In this document: positions 13,512 to 17,429 of the stretch, one piece after another
Layout of the letters: each line of letters opens with the position of its first letter
Numbering within the stretch: position 1 is the stretch's first letter
From: CAYFVR01 sp046541515
Lineage (GTDB): Bacteria; Desulfobacterota; Desulfobacteria; Desulfobacterales; Desulfococcaceae
Direction of reading: 5' to 3'
Assembly: GCA_046541515.1 (NCBI GenBank)
Contig: JBKHDD010000103.1
Span: 1 to 17,429 of the forward strand
DNA: 17,429 nucleotides
Notes under the pieces: generated by a model
What the model saw: the letters and a program-made list of their open reading frames with translations, nothing else
Database searches by the model: none
Told to the model about the DNA's origin: nothing
Made by a program: the position numbers and the translations under genes

Positions 13512-15883
13512 CAAAAGATATCCTTTAGCCAATCCAGGAGGTTGGTGGGTTTGGCGTCTTCGCCTGGACGTTTGCGCCGTCGGTTCCCCTGGGCGTCGCA
13601 GGAGACGAATTCCTTGGGCTCGGAGCCGGCGATGAACGGGATCGACACCGCGCCCGGGCAGGAACGGTCGGTCCGCAGGCCGGTTTCCGGGTCGGCGACG
13701 ACCCACCGAATCTCCCCGGGTTCCGCCAGATTCAGCGGCGCGTTTCGAACCCCGCCCATGATGTCGGCCCAAAGCGGCAACGCGCCGGAAGAGCCGGTCA
13801 GCCCGCTGGACCGGTTGTCGTCCCGGCCCACCCAGACCACCGCCAGCCGGTCCCCGGAGAAGCCGGCGAACCAGCTGTCCCGCAGCTCGTCGGTGGTGCC
13901 GGTTTTGCCCGCCGCGCCCAGGGGGCGGGGCAGCAACCGATTCAGGCCTTGGGCCGTGCCCTCCATTACCGCGGCCTGGAGGGCCTTGTTGAGCAAAAAG
14001 ACGGCGGCCGGATCGATGCTTTCCCGGACGGTGAGGGGATAGCGCTCCAGCTTTTCGCCGTCTGGGCGGTAGACCGCCTCGATGGCGCGGACGGGCGAGC
14101 TGAAGCCGCCGGCGGCGAAAGTCTGGTAAACTTGGGCCATTTCCAGCACGCTGAGAGAAATCGCCCCCAAGAGCGCCGAGGGGTATTCCGGGAACTCCCG
14201 GTTGACGCCCAGCCGCGAGAGCGTGTCGAAAACGGCGTCCAGCCCCAGCTCCATGCCCAGCCGAACCGTGGCCACGTTGTAGGACCGGGCCAGGCAGCGG
14301 TACAGCGGCACGAAGCCGTGGTATTCCTTGTCGTAATTGACCGGCGACCAGGTTCCCTGGCCCGGGATGTCCAGCCGGAATTCGGTGTCGTCCAGCGGGG
14401 TGACCAATGTGTAGCGCTCCGGCCGCTCCAACGCGGCGAGGTAGACCACCGGCTTGATGAGCGAGCCAACGGAACGCCGGGCGTCCAGGGCGCGATTAAA
14501 TTCCGCCGCCGCGCCGGACCGGCCGCCGGCCAAGGCCAGCACCTCGTTGCCGCCGGTGGAGGTGACGATGACCGCCGCTTCCAGTTTGCCGGATTTCAGG
14601 CCCCGGTCCCGCTCCAGCCGGGAAAGCCGGTTCCGGACCGATTCGTTGACCGTCTCCTGCACCTGGGGCGAGAGGGTGGTGAAAATGCGGAGTCCCTCTG
14701 TGCGAAGGTCCTCCTCCCGGTATTCTTCCAGCAGCCGGCGCTGGACCAGATCCAAAAAGGCGGGGAAGGGGCTCGTGCCCGAGGGCGGCTCGGGGGTGAC
14801 GCCCAGGTCCGCTTCCTTGGCCGCCTTCATTTCGTCCGGGCGAAGGAGTTTGAGATTCTCCATCACGCCGAGGACGATGTTCCGCCGCCCCCTCGCCCGC
14901 CCCGGATACCGCCGGGGATTGTAGTGGGACGGTCCCTTGAGCAGCCCCACCAGCAACGCCATTTCCCGGGGCCGCAGGTCCTCCAGCGCCCGGTTGAAGT
15001 AGAACCGGCTGGCCAGCCCGAACCCGTGAATGGCCCGGTTCCCGTCCTGCCCCAGGTAGACTTCGTTGATGTACGCCTCGAAAATCCGGTCCTTTTCGTA
15101 GAACACTTCGAGGCTCAAGGCCATGACGGCCTCGTCGAATTTCCGGCGCAGGGTCTGGCGGCGGTCCAGGAACAGGTTTTTGACGAGCTGCTGGGTGAGG
15201 GTGCTGCCGCCCTGCACCGTGCGGCCCGCCCGGATGTTGGCGATCAGCGCCCGGAGGATGGCCATGGGTTTTACGCCGATGTGATCGTAAAAGTCCCGGT
15301 CCTCCACGGCGAGGATGGTCTGAATCACCCTGGGCGACAGGTCGTCGAACCGCACCCAGATTCGGTCTTCGTTGTGGGTGGGGTAGAAGCTGCCGATGAG
15401 CGCCGGGTCCAGCCGAACCAGGGGAAGCCGGTCGCCGGTGTCCACCGAGGTCAATGCCCGAACCCGCCCGCCGCGAAGGTCCAGCCGAATTTTCCGGCCC
15501 GGTTCCTCCCCGTCGGGGAAGGAAAAAGGTCGGCTGTAGATGGTAAAGGTGTCGGCCCGGCGGGAATAGCTGCCGGGCGTGTCGATCCGGTCCGCCTTTC
15601 GATAGCTGGCCCGCTCCAGTTCCGTCCGCAAATCATCCGAATCCAGCTCCAGGCCGGTGAACAGCTCCAGCGGACGGGCGTAGACCCGGGCCGGAATCTC
15701 CCATTTTTTCTCCGCGAACCAGTCCTTGGCCAGCATGGCGAGGAAAAAAACGTAGATACCCAGGGCGATGACGAACAGCGTGCCCAGGACCAGGGACAGG
15801 CGGAAAGTCCACTTTCGCCACGTCGGCCGGGGCGCGTTGGGATCGCGGGGTTTTCGCCGGAAAATATTTCGAAAATTCCGCAT
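13511..15883 (-). CDS. mrcB: Class A penicillin-binding protein, PBP1B type
   Basis: From the ATG at 15883 the protein is 790 residues; an in-frame TTG at 15934 would add 17 and is less likely. A basic cytoplasmic tail and one membrane segment (about 25-52) are followed by a UvrB-like UB2H-type region, then the GT51 glycosyltransferase domain with catalytic E194 in VEDRDFYDH and QGGSTLTQQLVKNLFL. The transpeptidase has S474-L-I-K477, S534-Y-N536 and K660-T-G-T. Both enzymatic domains look intact. It polymerises lipid II and cross-links peptidoglycan in the periplasm. The order of domains and the linker after the membrane segment fit PBP1B rather than PBP1A. It heads a probable operon with the lipoprotein and rhomboid genes. 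Confidence 0.96.
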   Translation of the reverse strand: MRNFRNIFRRKPRDPNAPRPTWRKWTFRLSLVLGTLFVIALGIYVFFLAMLAKDWFAEKKWEIPARVYARPLELFTGLELDSDDLRTELERASYRKADRIDTPGSYSRRADTFTIYSRPFSFPDGEEPGRKIRLDLRGGRVRALTSVDTGDRLPLVRLDPALIGSFYPTHNEDRIWVRFDDLSPRVIQTILAVEDRDFYDHIGVKPMAILRALIANIRAGRTVQGGSTLTQQLVKNLFLDRRQTLRRKFDEAVMALSLEVFYEKDRIFEAYINEVYLGQDGNRAIHGFGLASRFYFNRALEDLRPREMALLVGLLKGPSHYNPRRYPGRARGRRNIVLGVMENLKLLRPDEMKAAKEADLGVTPEPPSGTSPFPAFLDLVQRRLLEEYREEDLRTEGLRIFTTLSPQVQETVNESVRNRLSRLERDRGLKSGKLEAAVIVTSTGGNEVLALAGGRSGAAAEFNRALDARRSVGSLIKPVVYLAALERPERYTLVTPLDDTEFRLDIPGQGTWSPVNYDKEYHGFVPLYRCLARSYNVATVRLGMELGLDAVFDTLSRLGVNREFPEYPSALLGAISLSVLEMAQVYQTFAAGGFSSPVRAIEAVYRPDGEKLERYPLTVRESIDPAAVFLLNKALQAAVMEGTAQGLNRLLPRPLGAAGKTGTTDELRDSWFAGFSGDRLAVVWVGRDDNRSSGLTGSSGALPLWADIMGGVRNAPLNLAEPGEIRWVVADPETGLRTDRSCPGAVSIPFIAGSEPKEFVSCDAQGNRRRKRPGEDAKPTNLLDWLKDIF

Positions 15884-15989
15884 GGCTGCTTTCGGAAAGG
15901 GATCCCGGAATCCCTCCGGGCCGTTTTTAATCAATTTATCTCAAAAAAATCGAAATGCCGGAAATTCAGGTTTCCACAGGACCCCATTT

Positions 15990-16100
15990 GTAGGGGCGAA
16001 TTGCATTCGCCCTCGCCGAATCCGGCACGTTGCCGCCAATGGTTTCGGAATCCCGGCGGTCGGTGGTTAACGGGCCGGGGCGTATGCAATACGCCCCTAC
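15990..16100. repeat. REPIN-like element: two inverted GTAG-headed palindromes
   Basis: The left unit is GTAG followed by a hairpin (GGGCGAAT/ATTCGCCC, 15994-16012). The right unit, on the opposite strand, is GTAG (16100-16097) followed by GGGGCGTAT/ATACGCCCC (16077-16098). The units are inverted, near-identical and 111 bp end to end. A GTAG tetranucleotide beside a palindrome is the form of REP sequences mobilised by RAYT (TnpA_REP) transposases. It sits in the gap between YjbQ and PBP1B. No transposase is in the window. Confidence 0.7.
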
Positions 16101-16145
16101 GCCGAATTTGGAACAATGAAAGGCGCTTGTTTTTGTTTCTCCGAC

Positions 16146-16562
16146 CTACTCTCCGATAATCTTCACCAATACCCGCTTTTTCCGGCGGCCGTCGAATTCG
16201 CCGTAGAAAATTTGTTCCCAGGCGCCGAAGTCCAGCCGGCCTTCGGTGACGGCCACGACCACTTCCCGGCCCATGACCTGCCGTTTCATGTGGGCGTCGG
16301 CGTTGTCCTCGCCCACGTTGTGGCGGTACTGGGAGACCGGCTCGTGGGGGGCCAGTTTTTCCAGCCAGACGTCGTAGTCGTGGTGCAACCCGGATTCGTC
16401 GTCGTTGATGAAGACCGAGGCGGTGATGTGCATGGCGTTGACCAGGATCAGCCCCTCCCGGATGCCGCTTTCGTCCAGACATTTTTCCATCTGGGGCGTG
16501 ATGTTCAGAAAGGCGCGGCGGGTGGGCACGTTGAACCAGAGTTCTTTCCGGTAGCTTTTCAT
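16146..16562 (-). CDS. yjbQ: YjbQ/UPF0047 family protein
   Basis: This 138-residue protein starts at MKSYRKELWF with AAAAAGGA about four to five bases before the ATG. It shows the family signature throughout: VNAMHITASVFINDDE (41-56), HHDYDVWLEKLAP, NVGEDNADAHMKRQVMG (82-98), and TEGRLDFGAWEQIFYGEFDG (106-125). Length is typical. Family members have weak thiamine-phosphate synthase activity, so databases often call it a secondary thiamine-phosphate synthase; the true role is not settled. It begins ten bases after the HD-domain gene stop, and its ribosome-binding site lies at the end of that gene, so the two are almost surely co-transcribed. Confidence 0.94.
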   Translation of the reverse strand: MKSYRKELWFNVPTRRAFLNITPQMEKCLDESGIREGLILVNAMHITASVFINDDESGLHHDYDVWLEKLAPHEPVSQYRHNVGEDNADAHMKRQVMGREVVVAVTEGRLDFGAWEQIFYGEFDGRRKKRVLVKIIGE

Positions 16563-16572
16563 GGCGTCCTTT

Positions 16573-17166
16573 TTAAGATCGTCGTCTTCCGGATTCTCGC
16601 CGAGGCGCGGCGTCGGCAATCCATTTTTCGTATTGAGCCAGTTTCGCTTCCATCCGCCGGGAAAGGAATGGGCTCGCCTCGCCAAGTTCCTGAAGAATCC
16701 GCCGGGCTTCCTCGGCGTAGGCCGCGATTTTTCGGCCGGACCATCCCGGCGGGGGCGGCTGGAGATTGGTGATCCGGTCCGCCAGCTTCACTTTCCAGAC
16801 GGCAAAGGGCCGCCCTTGAATCCGGGCGAGGCTGCCGGCCATCCGTTCCGCCTTGGGAATCTTTGGATTTTTGGAAAGCGCCGCCACGCCGTCCGCCACC
16901 GGGGTTCCAAACCGCTCCGCCAGGGCTTCATGGGCGACGCCCGCGTCCTCCATCGCATCGTGGAGCAGGGCGCATTGCACCGCCAGATCCGGATCGTCCT
17001 CGGGCTCCGCCGAAACCGCCGCCATCACCTCGGCGCAGACGGTGGCAACGTGGAGCAGGTAGGGCAATTCGGTTCCCGGAACCGTTTGACCTTGATGAAC
17101 CTCCGCAGCGAAACGCGCCGCCGCGATATATCGGTCGGGATTCCAAGGCGGCGCGGTCAAGGTCAT
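16573..17166 (-). CDS. HD-domain (p)ppGpp hydrolase-like protein (SpoT/MESH1 type)
   Basis: The product is 197 residues. The ATG at 17166 follows a strong AAAGGGGGA site; an upstream in-frame start at 17196 lacks one. The metal-binding HD set of RelA/SpoT hydrolases is present: H39 in PYLLHV, H69-D70 in LLHDAMEDA, E73-D74, and the later Asp-Arg D130-R131 in KLADRITNL, with SKNPKIPKAER between. No synthetase or TGS domain follows, so this is a stand-alone small alarmone hydrolase or another HD phosphohydrolase. Hydrolysis of ppGpp would occur in the cytoplasm. It heads a two-gene unit with YjbQ. Confidence 0.88.
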   Translation of the reverse strand: MTLTAPPWNPDRYIAAARFAAEVHQGQTVPGTELPYLLHVATVCAEVMAAVSAEPEDDPDLAVQCALLHDAMEDAGVAHEALAERFGTPVADGVAALSKNPKIPKAERMAGSLARIQGRPFAVWKVKLADRITNLQPPPPGWSGRKIAAYAEEARRILQELGEASPFLSRRMEAKLAQYEKWIADAAPRRESGRRRS

Positions 17167-17339
17167 GAACGTTCCCCCTTTGTTCAATCGCTCCAACGGA
17201 TGGCGAATTCCTCCGCGTCGCGGGATTCCAAGGCCTTTCGGGGTGGACCGAAAATGGGTGGACGGTCCCCGCGACCTTGGCCGGGCCTTTCCCTCTCTCG
17301 TTCACGGTCGGAAAGCCCATGGGAGTCTGAGAAAAAAAC

Positions 17340-17367
17340 ATCCTATCACAGAAAGCCGGGCGGTCAA
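17340..17367 (-). promoter_or_regulatory. Candidate promoter of the HD hydrolase-yjbQ unit
   Basis: The minus strand has TTGACC (17367-17362) and TAGGAT (17345-17340) with a 16-base spacer. The start would lie near 17333, leaving a leader of about 165 bases before the ATG at 17166. I find no known riboswitch in that leader. Confidence 0.45.
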
Positions 17368-17429
17368 GCGTCGAAGCGTACATTCAACACCCATAACCAT
17401 CGTCAATGGACGAATTAGTTAAAAGATAT

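Noticed and set aside
13949..16159. 736-codon plus-strand open frame
   Set aside because: It is antisense to PBP1B and the REPIN element, and to PBP1B codons that encode its catalytic motifs.
17167..17333. TPP riboswitch in the leader before the HD hydrolase and yjbQ
   Set aside because: Suggested by the thiamine-phosphate synthase label of YjbQ, but the CUGAGA and ACCUGAUCUGG blocks are absent.

Overview
The window suggests a GC-rich, Gram-negative chromosome. It carries a lipoprotein, a class A penicillin-binding protein, a glycosyltransferase of the heptosyltransferase family, a PEP-CTERM protein, a likely sigma-54 promoter and a c-di-GMP riboswitch. This combination fits Desulfobacterota or a related deltaproteobacterial-type lineage, but that placement is inference; there is no rRNA or marker gene to settle it.

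Left part (1-4841). A gene running off the left edge on the minus strand encodes a lysine/threonine-tailed protein with four tandem units of about 70 residues that I do not recognise. Divergent from it are a large protein with a C-terminal class III nucleotidyl cyclase-like domain, a stand-alone receiver domain, and a YfcE-type metallophosphoesterase, all on the plus strand. A gap of about 500 nt follows.

Middle part (5265-10101). A promoter with a palindrome in its spacer precedes a three-gene plus-strand set: a helix-turn-helix/PTS EIIA fusion, a CBS-domain ClC channel or antiporter (its GTG start overlaps the preceding stop), and a universal-stress-type protein. An AT-richer leader then precedes a glycosyltransferase family 9 gene. 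The gene is followed by a perfect 17-bp hairpin.

Regulatory island (10349-10990, minus strand). A GG-N10-GC sigma-54-type promoter feeds a well-conserved GEMM-I (c-di-GMP-I) riboswitch. Its 3' strand overlaps an intrinsic terminator, and the output is a 57-residue protein that is almost only a signal peptide plus a PEP-CTERM sorting signal. Three GGATGG repeats lie upstream of the promoter as possible activator sites. The arrangement predicts transcription only when both the sigma-54 activator and c-di-GMP are present. It is the most distinctive regulatory system in the window.

Right part (11127-17429, minus strand). Gene order in transcription direction is: HD-domain (p)ppGpp-hydrolase-like protein and YjbQ as one pair; a REPIN-like GTAG element; then PBP1B, a TPR lipoprotein, a zinc-ribbon rhomboid protease and a dienoyl-CoA-isomerase-like crotonase. 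PBP1B and the lipoprotein overlap by one base, and the remaining genes are close enough for one transcript. Many long open frames antisense to these genes are by-products of high GC and were set aside.
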